From assembly GCF_018320785.1 (NCBI RefSeq), contig NC_054867.1, forward strand, positions 54,167,776 through 54,231,775: a stretch of 64,000 nt of DNA. The letters run 5' to 3'. The stretch's first letter is position 1. Each line of letters begins with the position of its first letter. Both the position numbers and the translations under genes were made by a program. The notes beneath the pieces were generated by a model. That model saw only the letters and a program-made list of their open reading frames with translations, did no database searches and was not told where the DNA came from. Positions 51,968 through 63,479 of this stretch are shown in pieces. The DNA is from Cheilinus undulatus. Its lineage: Eukaryota > Chordata > Actinopteri > Labriformes > Labridae.

Positions 51968-54900
51968 ATGTCATCAACAGCTACAACCACATTGGGTGGC
52001 ATGGTGGTGGTCACCCAGGTGTACCCATCTCATCGTCCCCAGGAAGGTCAGCAGGTGTGTCTGGGGTCACAGAGGTTCATCCATGGACATCCTCTGGCTA
52101 TCGGGGTGAGTTATTTTATTGTGAAATTGTGGTTTTATAGTAAAAAAGTGATGATGTGGTGAAATGTGATTTTATTTTGAAAATGTTATTTTATCGTGAA
52201 ATTGACATTTTATGGCTGATAATGTTATTTTATAGTGAAAATGTTAGTTTATTGTGAAAACAGAGATTCAGTTGTTTCCTTTAATTAAACGCTGTTTTAT
52301 TTCTGATTTAATTTTTGTGTTAGACATTAAAAAGTTTCAGAGACATTAAAAACGAAATGATCAGAGTCTACTGGCGACGTTGATCACATGGTAGACATGT
52401 TTATGGTCATATCAGCTGATTGGAGCTGGAACTCTAATCAGAATCATCTTCATAGATCATGTGACAGCCACCTGATTTATGAAAGAAATTACATATATTG
52501 GATAAAATGTTTTTTTGTCACAGTTTAAGTCAGGCTAATGAGCAACTACATCCTCTTTTAGAAAGATTTCCTCTTTTGTACTTTATACACCGCTTTCCAC
52601 ATTATTAAGCAAATGACATTTTTCTCTTATTTTCCTAAATATTAATGCAAATGACAGTCAGAATATTTTTCAAGTCATCAGCCATTAGAGCATAATTCAA
52701 ATGTTTTTGAACAAACTTCATAATGATAACCATATTTTTTTTTGTTTTTTATTTTTTAATAAAAACCTCAAAATGCACTGTTCCACATTATTACGCAGGC
52801 CACAGGTTTCAGCAATATGGGAAAGAAAAAGGATCTCTGCTGCCGAAAAGTCTCAAATAGTGCAATGCCTTGGAGAAGGAATGAAAACATTACGTATTTA
52901 GAAAAATTAAGCATGATCTTCGTACTGTGAAGACATTTGTGGCTGATTCAGAGCACAGACGGGTTCCTGCAGATAAAGACATAATGAGACATAATGTTTC
53001 TGACAGACAAATTCATCAGATTAAGAGAGCAGATGCTAAAATATCATTACAAAGCAGCAAACAGGTATTTGAAGCTGCTGGTGCCTCTGGAGTCCCACCA
53101 ACCTCAAGGTGTAGGATCCTCTAGAGGCTTGCAGTCGTGTATAAACCTACTATTCAGCCCCCCCTAACCAATGCTCACTAGCAGAAACGGTTGCAGTGGG
53201 CCCAGAAATACATGAAGACTCATTTTCAAACACTCTTGTTGACTGATGAGTGCCGTGTAACCCTGGATGGTCCAGATGGAGGAGTAGTGGATGGTTGGTG
53301 GATGGCCACCATGTCCCAACAAGGCTGTGATGTCAGCAAGGAGGGGGTGGAGTCATGCTTTGGGCCGGATTCATGAGGAGAGAGCTGGTAGGCCCCTTTA
53401 GGGTCCCTGAAGGTGTGAAAATGACCTCGGCAAAGTATATAGAGTTTCTGACTGACCACTTTCTCCCATGGTACAAAAAGAAGAACCGTGCCTTCTGTAG
53501 CAAAATGATCTTCATGCATGACAATGAACCATCTCATGCTGCAGAGAATCCCTCTGTGTCATTGGCTGCTATGGGCATAAAGGAAAGAAACTTATGGTGT
53601 GGCCCCCATCCTCCCCTGACCTTTAACCCTACTGAGAACCTTTGGAGCATCCTCAAGCTAAAGATCTATGAGGGTGGGAGGCAGTTCACATCAAAACAGC
53701 AGCTCTGGGAGGATATTCTGACATCCTGCAAAGAAATTCCAGCAGAACCTCTCCAAAAACTCACAAGTTCAATGGATGCAAGAATAGTGAAGGTGATATC
53801 AGAGAAGGGCTCCTATGTTAACATGAACTTGGCCTGTTTAGATGTTTTTGATTGAAATAGCTTTGATTTCAGTAAATATGACCTCCTAATGCTGCAAATT
53901 CAACACATGACCATTTTCAGTTCTTTACAACCTATAAAATGTTTTAAAACTCTATCGTGCTTAATAATGTGGAACAGCGCATTTTGAGGTTTTCATTTAA
54001 AAAAAAATAACAGTTATCATTATGAAGTTTGTTCAGAAACATTTGAATTATGCTCTAATGGCTGATGACTTGAAAAATACTCTGACTGTCATTTGCATTA
54101 ATATTTTGGAAAATAAGAGAAAAATGTCATTTGCATAATAATGTGGAACGCGGTGTACATCAGTGTTAACGTTAAAAAAGTTTTTTTCTATTTCTTTTTT
54201 CTTTTCTTTTTTAACCTTTAAACCTTGTCAAACTTCTTCTTTTAAATATAAACATGTCTTAACATGTTTTGTTTCTACTTCTCCATAAACCTAAAGGTAA
54301 ACTCTAAACTCCCTGATTCATGTTTAAATTATAGAGTAGACAGTATTTAGTTTTCATGGTAGAGTATGAAGTGTTTAGTTTATATAATGGAGTAGACGGT
54401 ATTTAGTTTACATGATAGACTGTACAGTATTTAGTTCTTCTTTTACTGTTTGTTTTGTCCCATTCTTCCTGTGATCAACTGTATTATAAGGTATACATAA
54501 AAAAATAGCATATAATATTTTGTTCTTTTTTTCTTCCTCTTCTCTGGTGTCTGCAGATGGTTCAGATCCTAATCGGCGTTTTTGTCTTCTTGTCTGGTAT
54601 CCCCATGGTGATTCGTGCAGAAACCATAGGAGTGTACAGTGGTTTCTTTGTGTGGGGTGCCGGCTTTGTGAGTATTGATATTTTTTTTCTTGATTAACCA
54701 TGGCATTATAATTACTAAAAAGGTAAAAAAGAAAAGAAAAACTAAATAATTTATCTTGTAAAATTGAATCCCTTTTTAAAATTCTGATTTTCTTTTTCAT
54801 ATTAAAAACAAACAGCAAAAATCATTAACTATAATATCAATAATAAGATCATAATATCAATTTAATATGGTATTAACTAAAAGTTCAATTAAATAAAAAA

Positions 54901-55021
54901 AAACACAAAAAAGCCTCAAAAAATGTCAGAAATTTAAAATGCTCCAAAAAAAAAAAACCACAAACAAACAAACAAACAAACAAAAAAACACACATATTGA
55001 TTGTTTTAAATTTTTATCCTG

Positions 55022-55071
<50 letters not shown>

Positions 55072-58000
55072 CTTTTTGTGAGCACTAAATTCAGGTATTT
55101 ATTTAAGCTTACTGAAATGTTCCATTAAGAGTTTCTGTTTTCCGAATAAACATCTTGTTTATCAAACTAAAATGATGTTTGTTTAAATATTTATGTATTT
55201 AACCTTCATGTATTTCCGAGCATCATCCAGCCTAAATTATGGTCTTTTCCATAACTAGAACTAATTCTGTGTTAAAGTTCATCGTTTATTCAATGTTGTT
55301 TTGTGTCTCGTTCTCAGTACATCACCTCCGGCTCACTCACAGTGGCTGCTGGGAAATCTCTCAGTCGCCGTCTGGTGAGTGACTTCCTGTTTTCCAGAAT
55401 CCTGCTACTTCCTGTGTGTGTTGCTGTCATGTGATTTTTACTATATTGAGAATCAGTGTAGGAGTCCCAGCACGCTTAATTTCACATCATCTATCTGAAC
55501 ATTTTTTTTTTAAACATACATTTTTGGACAGTATTTTGTTTGTTTCTTTGTCGTTTTTAACTCTTTTATAGAAATTCTAAGTTTGCACTTCTTCCCCCTC
55601 CTTTTGGAACATGTAGCCTAATCTTTAAGTGTTTTTGTAATTGTTTTGTTTCATCTCTCTCTTCAAAATTTGTAGTGTCTTCTGAAGGTACATGACTATG
55701 TTTTCATTGTTATGTTTTTTTTTTTTGTTTTTTTTAACATGTTCGAAATAAACTTCACCAACTAACTAAATATTATTGTCCCATCCTGTCCTGTCTGATT
55801 GTTATTCAGTCATCTCTGACCTGTAATATCGATATTATTGTCCTACCTGTCTGGCTCTGTCTTTCCTCTCATGTGTCTCCTCTCTTCCAGGTCAACACTG
55901 CGTTGGGTTTCAACGTGGTTTCCTCAGTAGCATCATTCACCGCCATCATCCTGTACAGTTTTGATGTTGCAGGAGTGATTACTTACTGCTGGGATGACAA
56001 CTGTGGACCATTCATGGTAATTTCTTTAAATGATGTTTTTTTTACATGTGCAGGATAATCAGAGCTAAAATACTTAAGAACAGACATAAATGAAAAACAG
56101 CGATCATCTCTGCATGGTTCCTCTAAATTTCACTCACACCTCTGACCAAAGTGATGTTTGACATAAAACAACAACACAAAGAAAACTGAAGGAGGAACAA
56201 CGTCAGTGAAACAACAGAAGAGTCAGACAGAGAGCAGGGAAGAGGACCAGAGGAGGACAAGATTCACAATTATCAACAAGACCAACAGCTGCTGCAACCA
56301 TACCAACATTCATGCCATCTTCATCTTTACCTTCATCATCATCATCTTATTTGGTCTTATTTGGGTGTTCAGCAGAGCTTTGTCGTCAGCCTCCCTTGAT
56401 TGTCTAAACAGATTCTGCAGGTCAAACTGATTTTGGTGAATCTGTCTTATATCAGACAATGAGGTGGATTGCAGATGACTCAGGTTCAGCATCTCCAAGT
56501 CTGAGGTCCTGGTTTTCTGCTGTCTGTAGTGGATTAGTCCCCCTGGTGAGGAGTGAGTCAGAACCTCATGTAAAGGAGGTAAAGCATCTGGATGTTAGGG
56601 TTAAGTTTGTTCACTGAAAGGGTCAAATGAAGCACGACATTCACAGGAGGATTGGTGAGGCATCAATAGGGACATGGTCTTGCTCAGAATCGATCTGAAG
56701 CTCAATTCTGAGGTGTCTTTAATTTTCTAATAAACAAAATATAGCAGGTAGCAACTTTTGTTCAAACTGTATCAATTTCAGGCTTAAAAGACAACCTCAA
56801 ACTCAATTTCCATTCCATCTTTTCAATTTCTATGTGTCATATGACATTACAAAAATAAAACAACCCGTTTAAGCCACACCCATTTCTGATCTAAGCCCCG
56901 CCAATTTCTCACCTAACCTCCATTCTCATCAATGGTATGATAGACAAATTAAACTAATTAGATCCTTAATATCAGTAAATATCCATAATTGATAAGAGAA
57001 CGGTTATTAGGGGTGACCTGGTGACCTTCGATTTGGAGGAGTCTGATTCGACTATGAACCTCATAGTCGAATGTTGTTATGTAACCAAGATCGTACCATT
57101 CTTACTACATGGGGCTGCTTAGCCTGAGTTTCCGTTAGCTGGCATTTGCTGGTCATTGGCCAGTAAAAAGGGCGGAAGTCTGGCAGATTAAAATATAACT
57201 GGTCCAAATGTCCAGCAGAAAACATGCAAATGACCAGATAAATAAATACTGCATTGTGTAACCTAGAAGATATGTTGCTAAAATGCAGTAATATAAACTA
57301 AAAGTTGCCTAGTCTGTCCTGCAGTGCTGGGGTTGTTTATCTCCTTAGACGGCAAGAATATGGCTAATTATGTATGCATGATGACATCAAAGCAAATCTA
57401 TCACTCTGCGAGAGCTATGCAGGGAAAGTGGGAAAGTTTGACCAGAGCTTTTTCATGAAGCAGAATTTCTAAGTGAGGTTTTCCTAGTTAACCAAAGGCT
57501 TATTATCATCAGCGGTATGGAGGGCTTTTGTTATGTGTTTAGATGCTTTGTTGTTGTCGGTGGAGGATGGTATTTGGCTGTTGTAAGCTGCTAAGTTATG
57601 ATAGTGACTGATTTGCTAACAGGCTAACGGTGCTGATGTGAAGCTAACTCCTGTGGTTAACGTGGGCGTTTATTGTGTAACTTACTGCGTGTGTAAGGAA
57701 AAGCGCGAAGCTTTCATTTTAATACTTTAAACCACTTGCACAAAAAAATAAGAGAGAGATTTATGCATTTGCTGCTGTTAATGCAGCAAAATAATGTTAA
57801 AGCAAATGTCTGGTAGTTGTTCTAAATGGCAGGAATTCTTGAGGACTGCTGGTCATTTTAACCGGTGACAAAAAAGTCTAGCTGAAACGCTGTTTGACTA
57901 TTAGTCGACTAAAGGCAAAATCTGACTAATCAGATTCGACTTTGAAAACCTTAGTCGTGACACTCCTAACGGTTATCATTGGTGGCCATTTTGAAAAATG

Positions 58001-58821
58001 GCTGCCATGGGCACCATGTTGAAATTTCTTTATGCCTCCATATCCACATCTTTTGGAAATGCCTTTGGCTATAACTGTACCAAATTTGTTACGGAATTTC
58101 TAGATAAGTTGCCCCGCTAAATAATAAAAGAGAAAAAATATGGCAACCAGAACATTTTACTAGCCACTACGGGTTAGACTAGAGGTCATGGTCTAGACCT
58201 GCCCCCTTTGAAAGGGTCTGATAGGTTGTTATGAACTGCTTTATGAATGCAAACTGACTGACTGATGTGTCCATCTGTCCATTACAGGCACTGAGTCAGG
58301 GTTTCTCAGGGATCCTGTTGGTGTTCCACGTCTTGGAGTTTGCAGTTTCCCTCACCGTCTCTGTATTTGCCTGTAGAGCTACCTGTAACTGCTGTGACAA
58401 CCAGGTGAGATCATACTGAGCTGTCTACCTGTAACTGTGATCATTGAAACACTGAAATTAAAACAGTGACACAGCAGGAAACAAACTGATGGTTGTTCTG
58501 TTGTGTTTCGTTGTGTATCAACAGCCGTCTGTCTACGTCATCCCTGGAAATGCTGCCATGGCTGCCCAGGCTCCACCACCTTTACATACTGTACCTGTTA
58601 CTATGGCTGTACCAGCCCAACAGGTAGCCCCCCATTATTATAGGAGTGGACCAAAATGGTCACATGATCAGTCTTTATGGTTCTGACTGTGGTTGAGTCA
58701 TTATTAACATTTTCTTTTCTTTGTTTTTGTTGTTTTGCAGATTTCCAGCTTCCCAAAACCCACAGAGAACCAGAACCAGATCCACCCTGGACTCGCTGAA
58801 CCTCCGGCCTACACACGCTGA
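51968..58821 (+). CDS. MS4A-like four-pass membrane protein, clade B copy 5
   Basis: Exons: 51968-52105, 54557-54667, 55318-55374, 55891-56016, 58288-58404, 58525-58623, 58741-58821, encoding 242 aa if exon 6 uses the CAG ending at 58524. The usual acceptor (GTAG before CAACAG in gene 4) is mutated to GTAT. The next AG is six bases on and in frame, so two Gln codons are lost. Exon 2 starts ATG (Met) where others have ACG (Thr) after the same acceptor. Exon 3 ends SRRL, losing a Cys present in the other genes. The TM3-TM4 loop (VITYCWDDNCGPFM) is almost the same as gene 4. Introns 1 and 4 hold large DNA-transposon insertions. The frame stays open throughout, so the gene is probably functional. 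Confidence 0.85.
52588..54155. mobile_element. Tc1/mariner element with about 210-bp inverted repeats, intron 1 of gene 5
   Basis: Ends CACCGCTTTCCACATTATTA and, inverted, CACCGCGTTCCACATTATTA, with TA on both sides (52586-52587, 54156-54157). The inverted similarity extends about 210 bp inward, to CTGTTCCACATTATTA near 52780 and its complement near 53950. Length 1568 bp. Absent from genes 4 and 6 as far as visible. Confidence 0.9.
52820..53855 (+). pseudogene. Tc1/mariner transposase of the long-TIR element
   Basis: Pieces in order: a helix-turn-helix start (KRISAAEKSQIVQCLGEGMK), SDRQIHQIKRADAKIS, LQWAQKYMKTHFQTLLLTDE with the first catalytic Asp, IFMHDNEPSHAAENPS with the second, and FNPTENLWSILKLKIYEGG with the third acidic residue in a NPxEN context. 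Stops after MKTLRI and near 53125, and frameshifts around 53350, break it into four open pieces. The catalytic positions themselves survive. Confidence 0.85.
54330..54440. repeat. intron 1 minisatellite of gene 5 (about 28 bp)
   Basis: Units of the type TAGAGTAGACAGTATTTAGT then TTACATGA. The same motif occurs in intron 1 of gene 3 (22830-22890), gene 4 (38830-38885) and gene 6 (63480-64000). Confidence 0.7.
55023..55072. repeat. (TA)n and poly-T tract
   Basis: About 17 TA units followed by a T-run in intron 2 of gene 5. A (CAAA)n tract lies just upstream at 54961-54985. Confidence 0.85.
57008..57968. mobile_element. hAT-like non-autonomous element, intron 4 of gene 5
   Basis: Perfect 8-bp target duplication ACGGTTAT (57000-57007, 57969-57976). 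Ends TAGGGGTG and, inverted, TAGGAGTG. Subterminal blocks TCTGATTCGACTATGAACCT and, inverted, AGGTTTTCAAAGTCGAATC are related. 961 bp, no transposase recognised. The 8-bp duplication supports hAT. Confidence 0.75.
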
Positions 58822-58839
58822 AGAAAACACCTGCTATAA

Positions 58840-60047
58840 AGGGATATTTCAGGATTTCTGAAGTTGGGTGGTTAGACGTGCTTGGCCCTAGTACTGGCAT
58901 TAGTCTCCAGTGATTTCTGCTAAGAAAATATGTTGGCTCCATATGTTTACCTCTGGGTCAGACCTCACAGCAGGAGGAGCAAAGCTCCAGAGGTCAATGG
59001 TCGCTCTCTTGGGAGGGGGTGTTCAGGGCTGGTCAGAATGAGTTTCAATAGTGATAACAGTGGGGTTTGTTGGTGCCTCTGAGTTCAGTCCTTGTTTGGA
59101 GTTGACTGAAGGGCATCAGGAAACTGTGCTTCATGGCTTGGGCTTTGCAATGGACTTGCCTGTAAATGTATGGAGTTTACTCAGTAATATGTACTCATCT
59201 CTGCCACAAATACGAGCTACATGGTCATTTACCCTCGATATAAACCACTAGAGTAGGTCTGCATTTCAAACGTTTGTACTGAAATTAGACATAAATAATA
59301 AAACAAAAGTTAAAAGCATGAGCGTTTGGCTGTGCATTTGTTTTCATATTTTCTATCAGTACATAGTGCTTACCTGAAGTGTAGGTACAGCGGAGCTCTT
59401 CAACCTATGCGTGTGTTTTGGTCGTGCTTGTAAAAAGTCCTGCTAATGGGCACTCCAAACGGTAAAACTTTTTCAGAGCAGCAGGTGGGGTGTTTATATC
59501 CATAGTCAGTGCAACAAGCCAAAGTTGTCGAAGACCGATGTCACGTGGAGGAATACGGTGAAATCAGTGTGGTGTCCAGGAGGTGTGCTTGTTAGAACAG
59601 CCAGGATAAACACAAGTACGCGGCATCTTCTGAATTTTCAGAAAACGGGATAAAAAACTCAAAAACGTGCTGTAGTAACCGATGTTTGACCCTGCTACAC
59701 TGCGACCCACACAGCTGACCAGCAGATAACAGTGAGCGACGGCGGAAAGATACAAACTGGCAAAAGCTGCACTGGAAATTATTTCCTGGCAGAGAGAGGA
59801 TTTTTGGGAGAAATGAAATGCTTTGTACGTTTTCGACACAGCGTACAGGCAAGCCAACATATTTTCTTTTCCCATTTTTACGTAACACTGGTTAATTTAC
59901 GCAGACAAATGTTTCCATCTACAGCCTCTTACGCCGGCTCTCTCTGAGCTCGTAATAACAACAGGATCAAATGACACAGAAATCACTGGAGGATACTATA
60001 ACCAAGCACCTCAGACCACCCAACTTCAAAACTCACAAAATATCCCT
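58840..60047. mobile_element. Kolobok-like element after gene 5
   Basis: Orthologous to 42818-44026 and about the same length. The right TTAA (60048-60051) is intact. The left copy has mutated to ATAA (58836-58839). Very few differences from the gene 4 copy, so it was duplicated with the gene. Confidence 0.75.
59374..59626 (-). pseudogene. degenerate THAP-domain exon, second copy
   Basis: Same MPRTCVYPGCSNKH start and the same early stop as 43604-43352. The disabling mutations therefore predate duplication of genes 4 and 5. Confidence 0.7.
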
Positions 60048-62130
60048 TTAAAAAGAATCACATGATAACAACATGGGATTAACATGAGAGAAACATGATA
60101 TTAATGATAGTGACAGAAGATTAACATGAGATTTACATGTAAATAACAAGAGATTACCATGAGAAAAACAATATCATGACAGTCACAGGATATTAATATC
60201 AACATGACATGAACACTCAGAGTGAAATTCAAATATTTCTTTTCAAACATTGATGAGATGAATTAAAAAGGACAGATTAAAAATCACAACATTAATATAA
60301 AATATTTTACACTCCATCACTGATGAAGATGAACCCTAAAGAACAGATAATAATAATGAGGTGTGTTTACTTTAATAGAGGCTGTACAGAGACTAAAAAC
60401 ACTAAATCACAGATTTATAATTTTTTTTTATCTTATATGATAAACATGATTTCATCACTGAGCTTGTTGTGATAAAAGTGTTTCTGTATGAAAAATAAAA
60501 ATGTTCTTTGCTAAAATCATCATTTTCTTCACAGAACAGAACATTGAGATAAAGATATCAGTGAAACTTCAGACAGAAAAATGTGAAAATTGACCAAAAT
60601 ATTCCAAACTACAGTTTATGTCTAATGAATCTGTAGGTTTTTTACAGATGACGCCACTCAGCAGAACAGAACTCTTGATGGGGGGCAGGAGGTGATTTCT
60701 GCATAGACTCTACCAAAAGGCCACGTTAGAGCTGTGTGACTATGACAAGAGTTCAAAGTCAGAAAATAAAAACATCTTTATTTGTTCAACTACTTTTGTG
60801 TCCTGAAAATTGAAAAGATATTCTGGAAAAATAAAGAAATAGAAACTCACAGAGAAACAGCAGCAGGATGGGATTTAGTGGGGTTCCTCCGCTCTAAAAG
60901 TCTGAGGGCTTTGTGGAACTCAGCAGCAGTGATTCATCTAAAACTTAAGAACTGAGGAGCAGTTACCTGATGTTCAGGACAAACACAAGTTTTTCTTTCC
61001 ATGTTTGACTCTGTCAAACAGAGACCCAGATGCAATAAAGAGCTTGTTAGATAAATCAACATTGTCACTGATGTTGTGATTATCATTATCATCACAGAGG
61101 ATGCTTGTTGTCTTTCTTGCATTATTTCCACACTCTAAAAAATAATTCAGGGGCTGAGGTGATGTAACAGTTATCCTGAGGTATTCTTACTTAATAAAAT
61201 CAAAGGACATCATTATTCTGAGTATTTGGGTTAGACACATTTGCACCACGAGTGAGGACACTAACTCAGGGAGATCAGGAAAGCATACAATTGTGATGAT
61301 AAAAATGTACTTCTTTTCTATGACATTTGTGGTTAAAAAAACATACTTCCACTGCCTTACATTTGTGATTAAAACTATACTTCTACTCCGTTACATTGGG
61401 CATGCACTGGGTGCTTTTACTTGTCTATAATTTATTTTCATTGAGTTCTTCATACACTAACATGAGCTCTCACAACAGCGTGAGGTAAAATCCTCAGCAC
61501 CACAGAGTAAACGGAGGAGTGACCCCTCCCCCTTAACTATCAACAGTTGGAGATAATGGCTGAAGATGTAATACCTGCGTTTCCTTCAGAGGAGCATGAT
61601 CATCTCTGGTCCAACATCAAGACTCTTTGCCTTTCAAACGACGAGTAACAACAGCCACATAATGCGTTGCCCACTGTGTCTACCTAAAATGGTGGAAATC
61701 TCAAGCGTCAACAGTAGCATGCAAATCTAAGTCAGAAAAGAGGCCAGTTCATAAGATTAATTTAATAGATATGAGCCAAAAATTATTACCGCATGATAAA
61801 ATAAATATAATGTGATTGTGCAGTGCAATCATTAAAAAATAATTCTGAATTTAAGTTCTTGATTTTAGGTACAGAAACAGTTCTGATGCCTTGTGATATC
61901 TGAGTCGCAGCACTGCAGGGTGGAAAAAACAGGAGACACAACTACGTTTTTGTTAAATAAAATACACGGCTGAAATGAAACTACCTGGCTGCTTGTCACA
62001 TGATTACACAGCTAGTAGATTTTTTTTTTTTTTTATAAAGGGGTGGTGCATTAGTAGAGAGAGAAAAAATTGAAATAAATGACATGGCTGGTTTTCTTCG
62101 ATAGCATGACAAAAAATATTACCCCACCTT
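60048..62130. other. 3' flank of gene 5 and spacer
   Basis: 60048-60770 matches the flank of gene 4 and, in part, of gene 3. 60771-62130 has no recognised gene or element; a T-run lies at 62021-62034. Short open frames here look random. Confidence 0.4.
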
Positions 62131-62145
62131 AAAGTGTAGAAGAGG

Positions 62146-62340
62146 GGGGAGCAGGTGGCCTAGTGGCTGAAGGCGCTCCCCGTATGCGCGGGCGGCCCGG
62201 GTTCGGGTCCGGCCTGGGGCCCTTTGCCGCATGTCTCTCCCCCGCTATTGACCCTGTTTCCGGCTCTGTCCACTGTCCTCCTCTGTCTAATAAAGGCACA
62301 AAAATGCCCAAAAATAAATCTTAAAAAAAAAAAAAAAAAA
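62146..62340 (+). mobile_element. complete tRNA-derived SINE
   Basis: Head with A-box-like GTGGCCTAGTGGCTGAAGG and B-box-like GTTCGGGTCC (62201-62210). The body includes TGCCGCATGTCTCTCCC and a TAATAAAGGCACAAAAATG tail, ending in an A-run. A perfect 14-bp target duplication AAGTGTAGAAGAGG flanks it (62132-62145, 62341-62354). The Pol III promoter boxes imply + orientation. Confidence 0.9.
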
Positions 62341-62530
62341 AAGTGTAGAAGAGGTGCATCCACATATATGTGAATGGTGACAGCTCATTTGTCATGAATA
62401 TCTGAAGGAAACAAAAGAAAATAATAATGTTAGTATTATGCTAACAAACACTTTACTGTAAAGCCTGCTTCTGGCTCAATATTGAACAGCACAGGGCAGA
62501 AGAAATGGCATCTTATGTTTCGCATACTCC

Positions 62531-63155
62531 AGAGAGTGACATTTCTGTTACATGGAAGTACTGAGGAAGTAACCTTGTTTTTTAGTTTCTGTACTAAAAT
62601 GTAGAAAATCATTAACACATGCCTGTGCGCTGACGGAGAGGAGAGAGACAGAGGCTGAGCCTCTGGATGACATCTACTAAAGCTGCATGCAGGAAATAAT
62701 CAATATTATCCTGATTCTGCAGTCAAATAAGACTGTTTATTTAAATATGGTCCAGACTTAGCTGACAACGTTACCTCCGTTTCTCTGCCTCCTGTCTCAC
62801 TTGTGATTCTGACATTACAGCAGGTGGTCTCGGTGTGGGAGGTTCGCAATAAATAAAGTGGCAGGACTTTGAGAGTGTAGAATAATATCAAGTTGACAAA
62901 GGAAGTCAGAAAATGTTATTGTGAACATTTTTATGCTGTCTGGTCAAAGTCCACCTTCTCTACATAAAGTACTTCCTCATTACCTGTTTATCATTCACGT
63001 GTGCTCTAGTTTCTCGGCAATAAAGCCAGCAAACCACACCAGTGGCCTCAGAGGAGAAACTGATTGATAACCTCAGAGTCTTTTTACATACCCACAACTC
63101 ACCAGAACCCTCAGTCACCAGCGATCACACCTGGACCAACGATCTCACCACAACG
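62531..63155 (+). promoter_or_regulatory. upstream region of gene 6
   Basis: 62531-62888 matches 50690-51050. From 62925 it matches upstream of genes 4 and 5, with TATA-like TACATAAAG at 62961-62969, 195 nt before the ATG. Relative to gene 5 about 0.8 kb between the two blocks is missing. Confidence 0.4.
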
Positions 63156-63293
63156 ATGTCATCGACAGCTACAACCACATCGGGTGGCATGGTGGTGGTC
63201 ACCCAGGTGTACCCATCTCATTTTCCCCAGGAAGGTCAGCGGGTGTGTCTGGGGACGCAGAGGTTCATCCAGGGACATCCTCTGGCTATCGGG
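63156..63293 (+). CDS. MS4A-like gene 6, first coding exon only (gene runs past window)
   Basis: The ATG at 63156 opens a 46-codon exon ending at GGG followed by GTGAGT. It is of clade B length and sequence (MSSTATTTSGGMVVVTQVYP, then SHFPQEGQRVCLGTQRFIQG). It differs from gene 4 at a few positions only, including Phe for Arg in SHFPQ. It ends at the start of TM1 (HPLAIG), and the phase 0 junction matches the other genes. Exon 2 would be expected more than 0.7 kb downstream, beyond the window, so intactness cannot be judged. Confidence 0.8.
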
Positions 63294-63479
63294 GTGAGTT
63301 ATTTTATTGTGAAAATGTTGTTTTATTGTGAAAATATGATTTTATTGTTGAAAATTTTAGTTTATTGTGAAAACAGACATTTGTGTGTTTCCTTCAATTA
63401 AACGTTGTGTTTTATTTCTGATTGAACTTTTGTGTTAGACATTAGAAAGTTTCAGAGACATTAAAAACAAACTGATCAT

